DNA of 64,000 nucleotides, from contig NZ_CP024768.1 in NCBI RefSeq assembly GCF_011395035.1, positions 3,633,865 through 3,697,864 of the forward strand, read 5' to 3'. Below the pieces are notes generated by a model. That model searched no databases. It was not told the origin of the DNA and was given only the letters and a program-made list of their open reading frames with translations. Origin of the DNA: Pantoea cypripedii (GTDB lineage Bacteria > Pseudomonadota > Gammaproteobacteria > Enterobacterales > Enterobacteriaceae). The position numbers were made by a program, and so were the translations under genes. Below, one piece after another: positions 25,372-34,325 of this stretch; the first letter of the stretch is position 1; each line of letters begins with the position of its first letter.

Positions 25372-25517
25372 GATGTGTCCCTCAGCGGTTCTTTCTCTGA
25401 GGGGTGCTTAAGCGCAGAATCGCCACCGCCAGCAACCCGGAGAACCAGTCATTATTTTGCCCTGACTGGCCTCCGCTTCAGAATATTGCCGGGAGAGCGA
25501 AAGTTGACACGAAGTGT

Positions 25518-25679
25518 CAGGGTCGTTTACGCCCGGTAAACAGGCTGATGAGGAACAGAATAATACCGACAATAAAGACAATTTTAGCTGCCCATGCTGC
25601 CGTACCCGCCAGACCGCCGAATCCTAATGCCGCAGCAATCAAAGCGATCACCAGAAAGATAATACCCCAACGAAACATA
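25518..25679 (-). CDS. ytjA: Small membrane protein YtjA (DUF1328)
   Basis: A 53-residue protein not far from identical to E. coli YtjA: MFRWGIIFLVIALIAAALG, a Gly/Ala-rich middle, then a second hydrophobic helix ending SLFTGRKRP. Two transmembrane segments are evident. AGGAGAGG precedes the ATG. It lies between yjjU and osmY as in E. coli. The function is unknown. Confidence 0.93.
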
Positions 25680-25743
25680 AGCCTCTCCTTACCATAGTGA
25701 AAATCGAACTGCTTATACCTTCATACTTCCCGCTGCAGGCGCG

Positions 25744-26358
25744 TTAAGATTTGACTGTCAGGTCATTCTTCACACTTTTCACGCCTTCAATGGCTTTCGC
25801 GATTTGCTCGGCACGATCTGACTGTGCCTGATTCGCGACAGTACCGGACAACTGCACCACCCCATCAGTGGTTTCCACTTTCACGTTACGTGATGGCACG
25901 ATGTCATCCGCTAAAAGTTTAGCTTTGATTTCACTGGTGGTTGCCGCATCACCGGCATAACCTTTCAGCGAAGCGGTTTTGCTGTCTTTAACGTGCAGCT
26001 TGTCACTGACGGATTTAACCCCTTCTATTTTCTGCACCACGGCCACGGCTTTTTCCGCCTGGTCCTGCGAGGTAACAAAACCGCTAAGCGTCACCACGCC
26101 CTGATGCGTTTTGACTGAGATATCCGTGCTTTTTATTGCTTCATCATCCACCAGTGCGGCTTTCGCTTTGGCGGTGATGCCGCTGTCGTCCATATACCCA
26201 CCGACTTTTTTCATAGAACTATCGATTTTCGCACCTGTGCTGTCGGCCGTTGCCTGCGCTTTCTGCGCCAGGGATTCATCGGCCAGCGCTGCGCCACTCA
26301 TCAGGGCGGAACCCACCAGCGCAGCAACCAGGGTTTTGGTCATCTTAGTCTTAATCAT
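25744..26358 (-). CDS. osmY: Osmotically induced periplasmic chaperone OsmY
   Basis: 204 residues from the ATG at 26358 (MIKTKMTKTL), chosen because AGGA lies eight bases upstream. The start three codons earlier would sit on the ribosome site itself. A Sec signal ends near SGAALA-D. Two BON domains follow (about 60-125 and 135-200), each with the V(V)xLSGxV core (GVVTLSGFV, GVVQLSGTV). OsmY is a sigma-S-dependent periplasmic chaperone in E. coli. Confidence 0.94.
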   Translation of the reverse strand: MIKTKMTKTLVAALVGSALMSGAALADESLAQKAQATADSTGAKIDSSMKKVGGYMDDSGITAKAKAALVDDEAIKSTDISVKTHQGVVTLSGFVTSQDQAEKAVAVVQKIEGVKSVSDKLHVKDSKTASLKGYAGDAATTSEIKAKLLADDIVPSRNVKVETTDGVVQLSGTVANQAQSDRAEQIAKAIEGVKSVKNDLTVKS

Positions 26359-26617
26359 CGATATCATCCTTCTATCAGTTAACCCATTCGCAACCGCGAA
26401 TGCGCCAGCAACAAACGGCGTTGCTGCGTTAATGGACGTAATGAAACCTGGGGTCTCTTTTCTCGTCCGACAGGATAATGATAGACGGGATTAGGGGGTT
26501 TGCCGGTTTTTGTGGTTGATATCTCGCCAAAAAGCGATAAAAGCAGCGTTTTTAAGAGGAGTCTGGAAGGGAAAAACAGGGCCAGTGCAAACCACAGACC
26601 CTGGGGAAAAACGACGA

Positions 26618-28207
26618 TTAATGCTCGCGCGTTTTACGGAAAGTCACGTCAGGATAGCGTTCCTGAGTGATATTGAGGTTAACCATGGTCGGGGCGATAT
26701 AGGTGAGGTTGTCACCGCCATCCAGCGCAAGGTTGATCTCGTTTTTGCGTTGAAATTCATCGAATTTCTTCACATCGTTGCACTCAACCCAACGCGCGGT
26801 CGACACGTTGACCGATTCGTAAATCGCCTCAACGTTGTATTCGCTTTTCAGGCGTGCCACCACCACATCAAACTGCAGCACACCCACCGCACCCACGATC
26901 AGATCGTTGTTATGTACCGGTCGGAATACCTGCACTGCACCTTCTTCCGATAGCTGCACCAGCCCTTTCAGCAGCTGTTTCTGCTTCAGGGGATCGCGCA
27001 GGCGAATGCGACGGAACAGTTCCGGGGCGAAGTTCGGGATACCGGTGAACTTCATGTTCTCACCCTGGGTAAAGGTGTCGCCGATCTGGATGGTGCCATG
27101 GTTATGCAGGCCGATGATATCGCCAGGGTAGGCTTCTTCCACGTGCGAACGGTCGCCTGCCATAAAGGTCAGCGCGTCGGAAATCACCACATCTTTACCG
27201 ATGCGTACCTGACGCAGCTTCATGCCCTTTTCATACTTGCCGGACACCACACGCAAAAAGGCCACGCGGTCGCGGTGTTTCGGGTCCATATTGGCCTGAA
27301 TTTTAAATACAAAGCCGCTGAACTTCTCTTCTTTGGCTTCGACGATACGGGTATCGGTCTGACGCGGCATCGGTGCCGGTGCCCAGGAGACCAGGCCATC
27401 AAGCATATGATCCACGCCAAAGTTACCCAGTGCGGTACCGAAGAATACCGGGGTAATTTCGCCGCCCAGGAACAGCTCCTGGTCAAATTCGTTGGATGCG
27501 CCCTGCACCAGCTCCAGCTCATCACGCAGCTGCTGCGCCAGGTCTTCACCGACGGCTTTGTCGAGATCCGGGTTATTCAGCCCTTTGACGATGCGCACTT
27601 CCTGAATGGTGTGCCCCTGACCGGTTTGATACAGGTAGGTTTCATCGTTGTACAGATGATAAACGCCTTTAAACAGCTTGCCGCAGCCGATAGGCCAGGT
27701 GATCGGTGCACAGGCGATCTTCAGCTCGTTCTCGACTTCATCCAGCAGCTCCATCGGATCGCGGATATCACGGTCAAGTTTGTTCATAAAGGTGATGATC
27801 GGCGTATCGCGCAGACGGGTCACTTCCATCAACTTGCGGGTACGATCTTCAACACCTTTGGCGGCATCGATCACCATCAGACAGCAGTCCACCGCCGTCA
27901 GGGTACGGTAGGTATCTTCCGAGAAGTCTTCGTGGCCGGGGGTGTCCAGCAGGTTAACCAGGCTGTCACGATAAGGGAACTGCATCACCGAGGTGGTGAT
28001 GGAGATACCACGCTGCTTTTCCATCTCCATCCAGTCGGATTTGGCGTGTTGATTGGAGCCACGGCCTTTTACCGTACCCGCAGTCTGGATCGCCTGTCCG
28101 AATAACAGAACTTTCTCGGTAATAGTGGTTTTACCGGCGTCCGGGTGCGAAATGATCGCGAAGGTACGGCGGCGCGCCACCTCTTGTAAAAAGGGAGCAT
28201 TAGACAT
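26618..28207 (-). CDS. prfC: Peptide chain release factor 3
   Basis: 529 residues from MSNAPFLQEVARRR, the E. coli length; the frame continues to 28300 without support. The GTPase domain has G1 SHPDAGKTT, G2/G3 RGISITTS and DTPGHEDF, and G4 NKLDRD. Domains II and III follow. It recycles RF1/RF2 from the ribosome after termination. It lies after osmY in the E. coli gene order. Confidence 0.97.
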   Translation of the reverse strand: MSNAPFLQEVARRRTFAIISHPDAGKTTITEKVLLFGQAIQTAGTVKGRGSNQHAKSDWMEMEKQRGISITTSVMQFPYRDSLVNLLDTPGHEDFSEDTYRTLTAVDCCLMVIDAAKGVEDRTRKLMEVTRLRDTPIITFMNKLDRDIRDPMELLDEVENELKIACAPITWPIGCGKLFKGVYHLYNDETYLYQTGQGHTIQEVRIVKGLNNPDLDKAVGEDLAQQLRDELELVQGASNEFDQELFLGGEITPVFFGTALGNFGVDHMLDGLVSWAPAPMPRQTDTRIVEAKEEKFSGFVFKIQANMDPKHRDRVAFLRVVSGKYEKGMKLRQVRIGKDVVISDALTFMAGDRSHVEEAYPGDIIGLHNHGTIQIGDTFTQGENMKFTGIPNFAPELFRRIRLRDPLKQKQLLKGLVQLSEEGAVQVFRPVHNNDLIVGAVGVLQFDVVVARLKSEYNVEAIYESVNVSTARWVECNDVKKFDEFQRKNEINLALDGGDNLTYIAPTMVNLNITQERYPDVTFRKTREH

Positions 28208-28446
28208 GAGTGAAATCTTCTCAAAGGGCAACGCACGAAACGCGCGCTGCGAATAAATCAGGGTGGCCGGTAGCAACTCCGGCGGATAAACGGAACCCAC
28301 GGTGACGCAAAGGCATCAAATCGCGGCAGGATACGCACGTTTTACATTGGCGACAGTTCCGGTTATCCAGTCAGCATTAAGGCCGCATAGCATACAATAT
28401 TTCGGCGGAGTGGGGAAACTGAGCGCTATCCACAGCGAAACGAAGC

Positions 28447-28489
28447 GGGGTTCTATAATTATCCTTTATCCCCCTGCAACGGAATCGCC
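28447..28489 (+). promoter_or_regulatory. Leader with -10-like box before the first repeat-protein gene
   Basis: GGGGTTCTATAATT includes a perfect TATAAT. It is followed by a C-rich stretch and the start codon at 28490. The same 14 bases recur before the second gene (30056). No good -35 hexamer is visible 17 bases upstream, so an activator or alternative factor may be needed, or the box may be fortuitous. Confidence 0.45.
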
Positions 28490-30067
28490 ATGCTTATCAC
28501 CGACACGACATCCCCATTCAGCTTCGGTATTTCCGGAACTGCCGCTCAAACATCGCTGACCTCAACCCTGGCCGAGGTGAAACAAAGCCATCAGCGTCTG
28601 TTTATGTCTCAGTTAAGAACCCGGACAAGGATTCACGGCAACGCCTGTCTGGATGCGTTAAAAACCCGGTTTGCGCTTTACTGGGCAAAAGTACCGGCGC
28701 AAGGCAGCATCGTCAGCCGGGTGGAGGCATTGCTGTTTCAGTTTGAACAGCAGGATCTGATGGGGATCACTGCGCGCGAGCTGCGGGAGGTGTTGCAGGA
28801 AAATAATGTCAGGGTAAACACCACCACCGCCAGCAGCGCACTGGCCACAGCCAGAGTGGAAGTGCCAGCGCAGGAACAGCAGTGGATCAACGCTCACTGG
28901 AACAACACCTGCCACAAGCCCGGTTCGCAGGCCTGGCTTAAAAGCCTGCTGGACATCGAAGGGTGCCCTGATCTGAAACCTTCCGTGATGCGGCGCGCAC
29001 TGCTGAACATTGGCGTAAACGTCTCGACCAGCATGCTGAGTGATATGGCAGTGGCTGCCAAAGTGAAAGTCTCCGCCCGGCACGAGACGCTGATTAGGAC
29101 CTGGTGGGATGGCTTCGCTGAAGAAGATTGTCTGATGAGCAAGCTGGTGATGCTATTGCGCCTGCCCGAATATCAGCAGATGGCCGTGACGGTGAGGCAG
29201 CTACAAATCGTGCTGGGAAAAGCCGGGGTAAAAGTGAGTCGCGAAATGATGATCAGCGCCAGAGCCGCCTTCAGAAGCAAAATCACCGTACCACAACAGG
29301 CGTGGTTTGATACCCACCGCGCAATGTTCACCGGTTACACCCTCGGGGATAAAATAGAAAACCTGCTGCGCCACAGTAAGCATCCTCCAATGATGCCAGC
29401 ACAGCTATGGAACATGCTGCGTAATGCCGGTGTACAGGTCAGTTTTGCCATGGTGCGCCAGGCAATGAGGGGGGCCAGGGCTGCTACCAATGTGATTGTG
29501 ACGGCGGATCAGGAACGGGTGATTATCGCTGCCTGGAATCGGCTATGCCAAAGTAATATGAGCCTGGTGAAGCTGCTGGGAACGATCCTGCTGGAGCATG
29601 GACATCTGGGGATTACTTCAGTACATGTGAAACAGGCGCTAAACAGAGCCGATATCTCCGTCAGCAATGTCGCACTCGGGCTGGCGCTGGCCGCCGTCAA
29701 AGCCTCCCCCTCAACGGAAGAACTCAGCTGGATCAAGCCAGCCTGGGCCAGTATCAATCATGAAAAAATGATGGAGTTTCGCATCCGTGATTTGCTGGCT
29801 CTAAACCGGGTGCTACAAGAGATAACCCCGGCAAAAGTCCAACGCATCATGTGGGAAGCAGGTGAAGATATCTGTATCAAAACCTGTATCAACGCCCTCA
29901 ATGGCATCGGCTTTAGCCGACCCGATGCTTCCCCCCGGCAGCCCCTCCTTGTCGCGGAAGATAAGGAGTTAGATGACATCCTTGATATGGCGTTAGAAAT
30001 GAACGACACCCTTACCGGACACCAGCATGTCACCCCCGACGATAACCGCTGGATCGGGGTTCTATAA
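28490..30067 (+). CDS. Unrecognised six-repeat helical protein, paralogue 1
   Basis: 525 residues; I do not recognise the family. Residues 1-60 are Ser/Thr- and Arg-rich with no Sec signal. From about 72 to 475 there are six degenerate repeats of 68-73 residues. The shared plan is a leucine helix (xxLLxxx), TxxxLRxxLxxAGVxVSxxTVxxA, then an aromatic helix (QAWFDxxW). The GVxVS element recurs at 106, 175, 246, 314, 387 and 458. LRxxLxxAGVxVSxxMVxxA could be a helix-turn-helix-like or other tri-helical bundle. A linker leads to an acidic helix ELDDILDMALEMND (493-506). The two following genes are paralogues. Secretion or DNA binding are possible but untested ideas. Confidence 0.75.
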   Translation: MLITDTTSPFSFGISGTAAQTSLTSTLAEVKQSHQRLFMSQLRTRTRIHGNACLDALKTRFALYWAKVPAQGSIVSRVEALLFQFEQQDLMGITARELREVLQENNVRVNTTTASSALATARVEVPAQEQQWINAHWNNTCHKPGSQAWLKSLLDIEGCPDLKPSVMRRALLNIGVNVSTSMLSDMAVAAKVKVSARHETLIRTWWDGFAEEDCLMSKLVMLLRLPEYQQMAVTVRQLQIVLGKAGVKVSREMMISARAAFRSKITVPQQAWFDTHRAMFTGYTLGDKIENLLRHSKHPPMMPAQLWNMLRNAGVQVSFAMVRQAMRGARAATNVIVTADQERVIIAAWNRLCQSNMSLVKLLGTILLEHGHLGITSVHVKQALNRADISVSNVALGLALAAVKASPSTEELSWIKPAWASINHEKMMEFRIRDLLALNRVLQEITPAKVQRIMWEAGEDICIKTCINALNGIGFSRPDASPRQPLLVAEDKELDDILDMALEMNDTLTGHQHVTPDDNRWIGVL

Positions 30068-30101
30068 TTCGCTTACCCCTATCCCCTCCAGCGGAGCGCC
30101 T
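30056..30101 (+). promoter_or_regulatory. Duplicated leader before the second repeat-protein gene
   Basis: GGGGTTCTATAATT is identical to 28447-28460. The TAA inside TATAAT is the stop codon of the preceding gene. The bases from there to the ATG are also alike in composition and length (46 against 43), so the duplication unit included the 5' leader. Confidence 0.5.
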
Positions 30102-31685
30102 ATGCAGATCACATCAACGACCACTGCGAACGTATCAGTATCAAATCCTGTCGCGAACAGATCGAGCCTGCTGACAGCAAGCACTGCCCAGGTACAGCAA
30201 AGCGCCCTGCGTCCTTCCCTGGCCCGGGTGAGAAAACGCTATCCACACAGCGGTAATGCTGACCTGCAAGCGCTCCAGGCGCAAATTCTGGCTTACTGGC
30301 CTTCGCTCCCGCGCAAAGGCAGCAAGGTGAGCCAGATCGAGAAGTTGCTGTTTCGGCTGGTCGATTTGCAGGTATTGGATATTAAAAACATCACCGCCAA
30401 ACAACTGCTGTCCGCCCTGCATCAATGCAAAATAAATATAAAAATCACCACCGTCATCACCGCCCTTGCTACCCTGCGGGCAGAGGTTTCACCGCAAAAT
30501 CAGCAATGGTTCAATGACCACTGGCTAAAAGTCTCGCATAAAATCGGTGAGACCAAACTGGCGCTGGCGCAGTTGGTGGAGGTGTTGCGCGAGGAAGGCT
30601 GCCCGGAAATGACACCGTCAGAAATGCGGCGCGCCTTGCTGAATATCGGTGAGGATATTTGTATTGCCACGCTATGCCATGCCCTTGCACTGTTGCACAC
30701 TTCGGTGACAACAGAACAGGTGGACAGAGTCAAAACGCTCTGGCAACAGGTTGCTGATGGTAATCGCCACAAAATGGACCAGCTGATCACGCTGATCCTG
30801 CTGCTCGATTTTCAGCGCCTGCCGATGACATCAGTCGAACTGAAGATGGCGCTGGCGCTGGCCGAGATTGCCATCAGTGACGATATGATTCGAAGCGCCC
30901 AGGCCATCGCCAGGACGCAGGTCACATCACAACAACAGGCATGGTTTGATGCTCACTGGTCAACAACTTTTGGCGATACCTGGGGAGATATACTGGAAAA
31001 TCTGTTGCATAAAGCAGGCCGACCGATCATAACGCCACCACAGCTGTGGCTGTTGCTGGTAAATGCCAACGTTAAAGTGAGTTTTTCGGCTGTGCGCCAT
31101 GCAATGTCAGCTGACCGGACGGTCCACAATGCGACACTCAACCGGCAACAAATACAGTCGATCGTTGAGCGCTGGCAGGCGCTTGCTGCTACAGGTAGCA
31201 TGACCCAGGTCAGAAGGCTGGGAACGCTATTACTTGAAGGTATTGCACCGGGGGAGCTAAAACTTGCCCTGCGCAGTGCAGGGATATCGGCAAGCCACGT
31301 AGCGATGGGGCTGGCTATGGCGGCAGTCAATACGACGTTAACTCAGGCTGAAGTGACCTGGTTTAAAACCCGCTGGGCAGGGCTTTCCCACCCCCCTCAG
31401 ATTAGCGTTCAGGGGCGTCTGATCATGCTACTCAGCCAGCCGGAATGCCCGTCCGACCTCACGCAATCAAAGCTGCAACGTTTACTGTGGGAGGTGGACG
31501 TTGACGTCTGTATTTCCACCCTGAGCCACATCCTGCGCGCCGCCGGAAGACATCCCGCAGGCACTACGCTGTCTGCATCCCATGATCAGGAAAAGGATAC
31601 ACAGTTAGAAGCGGTACTGGAGATGGCGCTGGATATGGCCCAGGACTATCACCCCGGTTCTGAACGCCAGCAGGAGGGATGCTGA
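30102..31685 (+). CDS. Unrecognised six-repeat helical protein, paralogue 2
   Basis: 527 residues from the ATG at 30102 (MQITSTTTANV). An upstream ATG at 30027 lies inside the previous gene, and the duplicated leader favours 30102. N-terminal Ser/Thr-rich tail, then a basic patch (RVRKRYP) and six repeats matching paralogue 1 in order. Clear modules include MRRALLNIGEDICIATLCHA, TWGDILENLL...NANVKVSFSAVRHAM and the aromatic helices QQWFNDHW, QAWFDAHW, TWFKTRW. The tail LEAVLEMALDMAQ is the counterpart of the acidic helix. Same-position repeats are more alike between paralogues than neighbouring repeats within one protein, so the repeats predate gene duplication. Confidence 0.75.
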   Translation: MQITSTTTANVSVSNPVANRSSLLTASTAQVQQSALRPSLARVRKRYPHSGNADLQALQAQILAYWPSLPRKGSKVSQIEKLLFRLVDLQVLDIKNITAKQLLSALHQCKINIKITTVITALATLRAEVSPQNQQWFNDHWLKVSHKIGETKLALAQLVEVLREEGCPEMTPSEMRRALLNIGEDICIATLCHALALLHTSVTTEQVDRVKTLWQQVADGNRHKMDQLITLILLLDFQRLPMTSVELKMALALAEIAISDDMIRSAQAIARTQVTSQQQAWFDAHWSTTFGDTWGDILENLLHKAGRPIITPPQLWLLLVNANVKVSFSAVRHAMSADRTVHNATLNRQQIQSIVERWQALAATGSMTQVRRLGTLLLEGIAPGELKLALRSAGISASHVAMGLAMAAVNTTLTQAEVTWFKTRWAGLSHPPQISVQGRLIMLLSQPECPSDLTQSKLQRLLWEVDVDVCISTLSHILRAAGRHPAGTTLSASHDQEKDTQLEAVLEMALDMAQDYHPGSERQQEGC

Positions 31686-33190
31686 TGCCCCTTGCTCCGA
31701 ACCGCGTGACCCTCTCCGGGGTTCCTCCGTTGGTGGTGTTGCGCACTGATCCGCAAAAGCCGCTGGCCGCAAAGATTTCCTCGGTCAAACAAAGCCAGCA
31801 ACGCCCCACCCTGCATCGCAGCAGAAAGAAAAAACCACCACGACCCGTGAATCGCTGCATAGCTGCCTTGCAAGCAGACTTTGCCGTCTGGTGGAACAAA
31901 GTGCCAAAGATCGGCTGCATGGTCTCCCGGGTGGAGATATTGCTGTTGCTGTTTCCCCCGCCGGATATTGAAGGCTTCACCGTCAAATTGCTACATACCA
32001 TCCTGCGCAGTAATCAGGTGCAGGTCGGCATGTCGACGGTTGAGAATGCCTTAACCATCGCCAGAACACCGGTGCCAGCAACAAAACAGGCGTTGGTCAA
32101 AACGCTGTGGCAGCAACCCCCGTGGCAACCTGATGTCTGTAAACGGTTGCAACGCATGCTGCCGCTGGATTTATCGCTTTCTCAGCTCCGACGCGCCCTG
32201 TGGAATATCGGCGAAGACGTCGACATCGCGCTGATCAACCAGGCCCGGAGCGCTTTCAGGGAGCGGGTCGTGGCGCAGGAGACAGCGTGGATTGCTGCTA
32301 ACCTGCACCACATCAGCGATCATGACAGCATCACAGCAATGCTGGTCAGGCTTCAGGATCTCCCTGGCTATCAGCAGAAGACCCCACTCATCCTGCGCAA
32401 TGCCCTGAAGAATGCAGGCATTAAGGTCAGTATCCAGACGGTACGGCAGTCACGGGCCTTGTTCAAAACGCAGCCTTCGCAGGCGCAGAAGGATTGGTTT
32501 GCCGTCAACTGGCCCGAGGTGCATATGCAGATGAACACCAGAAGCCAGTGGCTGGAGATGTTGCTGGAGCGTCCCGGACGACCGGCAATGACCACTCCCG
32601 AGTTGTGGCGGCTGCTGCATGGTGCCGACATCAATATCGGTGTATCAATGGTGCGTAAAGCTCTGACGCTGACGCTGGCCCAGCCAACGGCTCACAGGGC
32701 GCGGGTAGCCGAGCGCTGGCACCAGATTGGTGCTGGGGGAAAGATAACGCTGGTGAAACGTCTGTGGGTGCTGCTGTGCCAGCTGGAAAATAGCGGCATC
32801 ACCTGGGAGCAAATTCATCTGGCCTTAAAAGATGTGGGCGAAGAGGTCAGTGACGCGACCATGGATCACGCGCTGGCGGCCTTCAGAACGCGGATCAAAC
32901 CGGACGAACTGGCATGGATCAGAACGGTCCATCATCGGATCCCCCAGAGAGAAACAGAACGCAATAAAATCATTGCCCTGCTGCGCCATGAAGGATGCCC
33001 GAAGCCGATAACGGCTTCAAAGCTGCTGCGCCTGCTGTGGGAAGTCGGCAGAGATGTCTCGGTCGGCACCATCCTCACCGCCTTACGTATTGTCAGGCAG
33101 CAACCCGCTCCTGTCGTTATCATTGATAACGACGACAGTCTGGTTGAGATGGTACTGGATATGGAGGAGCAACGACCCGCCCCTCTTTAA
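31685..33190 (+). CDS. Unrecognised six-repeat helical protein, paralogue 3
   Basis: 501 residues from the ATG at 31685, which overlaps the preceding TGA by one base. AGGAGG lies seven bases upstream, whereas the ATG at 31679 would be too close. The N-terminus differs (Pro/Lys-rich, RSRKKKPPRP at about 46-55) and lacks the Ser/Thr tail of the other two. The six repeats are kept, for example LRRALWNIGEDVDIALINQA, LRNALKNAGIKVSIQTVRQS and LLRLLWEVGRDVSVGTILTA, and the acidic tail is DSLVEMVLDMEEQ. Translational coupling to paralogue 2 suggests the proteins are made together. Function unknown. Confidence 0.75.
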   Translation: MPLAPNRVTLSGVPPLVVLRTDPQKPLAAKISSVKQSQQRPTLHRSRKKKPPRPVNRCIAALQADFAVWWNKVPKIGCMVSRVEILLLLFPPPDIEGFTVKLLHTILRSNQVQVGMSTVENALTIARTPVPATKQALVKTLWQQPPWQPDVCKRLQRMLPLDLSLSQLRRALWNIGEDVDIALINQARSAFRERVVAQETAWIAANLHHISDHDSITAMLVRLQDLPGYQQKTPLILRNALKNAGIKVSIQTVRQSRALFKTQPSQAQKDWFAVNWPEVHMQMNTRSQWLEMLLERPGRPAMTTPELWRLLHGADINIGVSMVRKALTLTLAQPTAHRARVAERWHQIGAGGKITLVKRLWVLLCQLENSGITWEQIHLALKDVGEEVSDATMDHALAAFRTRIKPDELAWIRTVHHRIPQRETERNKIIALLRHEGCPKPITASKLLRLLWEVGRDVSVGTILTALRIVRQQPAPVVIIDNDDSLVEMVLDMEEQRPAPL

Positions 33191-33202
33191 AGAGAGACGG
33201 GT
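33175..33202. terminator. Possible bidirectional hairpin between convergent genes
   Basis: ACCCG ... CTCTTTAAAGAG ... CGGGT forms an interrupted palindrome straddling the end of the third repeat-protein gene and preceding the end of the M20 hydrolase. No long T-tract, so termination is only suggested. Confidence 0.4.
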
Positions 33203-33211
33203 ACGCATTCG

Positions 33212-34315
33212 TTAGCCCAGTACGCGCGTGACCGCCGCTTTGAAAATCTTCACGCCGATTTCCAGCGAGCTAAGTTCAAACCGCATCTCCGGGTGGTGCA
33301 GTCCCGGAACCAGGTTAGTGCCCAGCCCCCAGAAACCGGCTTTCACCGTTGGGCACTTCACCGGGTAATAGAAGAAATCTTCACTGCCCGGCGTGGTTTT
33401 CGCGCCCAGCAGGCCCTCTTCGCCCAGCACATCAACAATCGCCGCGCGGATGATGTCAGTGGCTTCCTCGTGAATCTCCGCCGCAGGCATCTCTTTCAGC
33501 ACCACCACGCTGGCAGTCGCGCCAAGTGCCGCCACGCTGTTGAGCACCGCCTGCGTGACCTTCTCTTTCAGAATATCCATCGGTGCGTTCTCCTGCGAAC
33601 GCAAATCCCAGACGACGCGCGCTTCATCCGGTACCGAGTTGGTGACACCGGCATCGCACAGGAAACGCGTCGCTTTTACGCTCCAGTTCAGTCCCGGCGA
33701 CAGGTGGATGCTGTTCACCGCCTGCACGGCCTGTACCGCAGCATCCAGCGCATTCACCCCGAGATGTGGGCGCGCCGCGTGAGCGGGCACACCTTTGATG
33801 GTCGCTTCCAGCGTGCTACAGGCGGAATAGATCACCGCAGGTGTCGCCTGGCCGACCTGGCACTCCTCCAGCGGGCGGACGTGGAAGCCGAGGATCATCT
33901 CCACATCATCCATAGCTCCGCCTTCAATCATCGATAGCGCGCCCGCCCCCAGTTCTTCGGCTGGCTGGAACAGGATTTTCAGACGCCCTTTCTTAATCGC
34001 CCCTTCCTGCAACAGCTCCTGCACCGCCGTCAGTACCACTGAAGAGTGACCGTCGTGGCCGCAGGTATGACGTGCACAAGCCACGCCATCGATCACATGT
34101 CCCAGCGCATCCATATCGGCACGCAAGGCCAGCACCGGCCCTGGTACACCGCTATCGATTTCCGCCACGATACCGGTGGTATTGTTGATGCCCCGCGTGA
34201 CGTTGATACCCGCCTGTTCCAGCTGATCAGCAATGTAGGCCGAGGTTTTGAATTCCTGAAAACCCAGTTCCGGGATTTCATGCAAAAAATGGTAATGCTC
34301 TAAGACCCTGGACAC
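33212..34315 (-). CDS. M20-family amidohydrolase/peptidase
   Basis: 367 residues of the M20 aminoacylase/AbgA type. Metal ligands are visible in LRADMDAL, HTCGHDGHSS and QPAEELGAG, and a C-terminal His in TPGSEDFFYY...GLHHPEM. The lid domain carries GVPAHAARPHLGVNAL. No signal peptide, so it is cytoplasmic. It would release an acyl or amino group from an N-substituted amino acid or small peptide. It sits ten bases after yjiG. In E. coli the gene after yjiHG is iadA (isoaspartyl dipeptidase), so this looks like a different hydrolase in the same slot. Confidence 0.85.
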   Translation of the reverse strand: MSRVLEHYHFLHEIPELGFQEFKTSAYIADQLEQAGINVTRGINNTTGIVAEIDSGVPGPVLALRADMDALGHVIDGVACARHTCGHDGHSSVVLTAVQELLQEGAIKKGRLKILFQPAEELGAGALSMIEGGAMDDVEMILGFHVRPLEECQVGQATPAVIYSACSTLEATIKGVPAHAARPHLGVNALDAAVQAVQAVNSIHLSPGLNWSVKATRFLCDAGVTNSVPDEARVVWDLRSQENAPMDILKEKVTQAVLNSVAALGATASVVVLKEMPAAEIHEEATDIIRAAIVDVLGEEGLLGAKTTPGSEDFFYYPVKCPTVKAGFWGLGTNLVPGLHHPEMRFELSSLEIGVKIFKAAVTRVLG

Positions 34316-34325
34316 TTGTTAGCTC

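Noticed and set aside
28281..28320. HrpL-like box near GGAACCC before the repeat-protein genes
   Set aside because: The second half CCAC is not at the right distance, and the site is inside the prfC upstream region.
30027..30101. Upstream start for the second repeat protein
   Set aside because: It overlaps the end of the preceding gene by 41 bases, and the duplicated leader puts the start at 30102 by comparison with gene 1.
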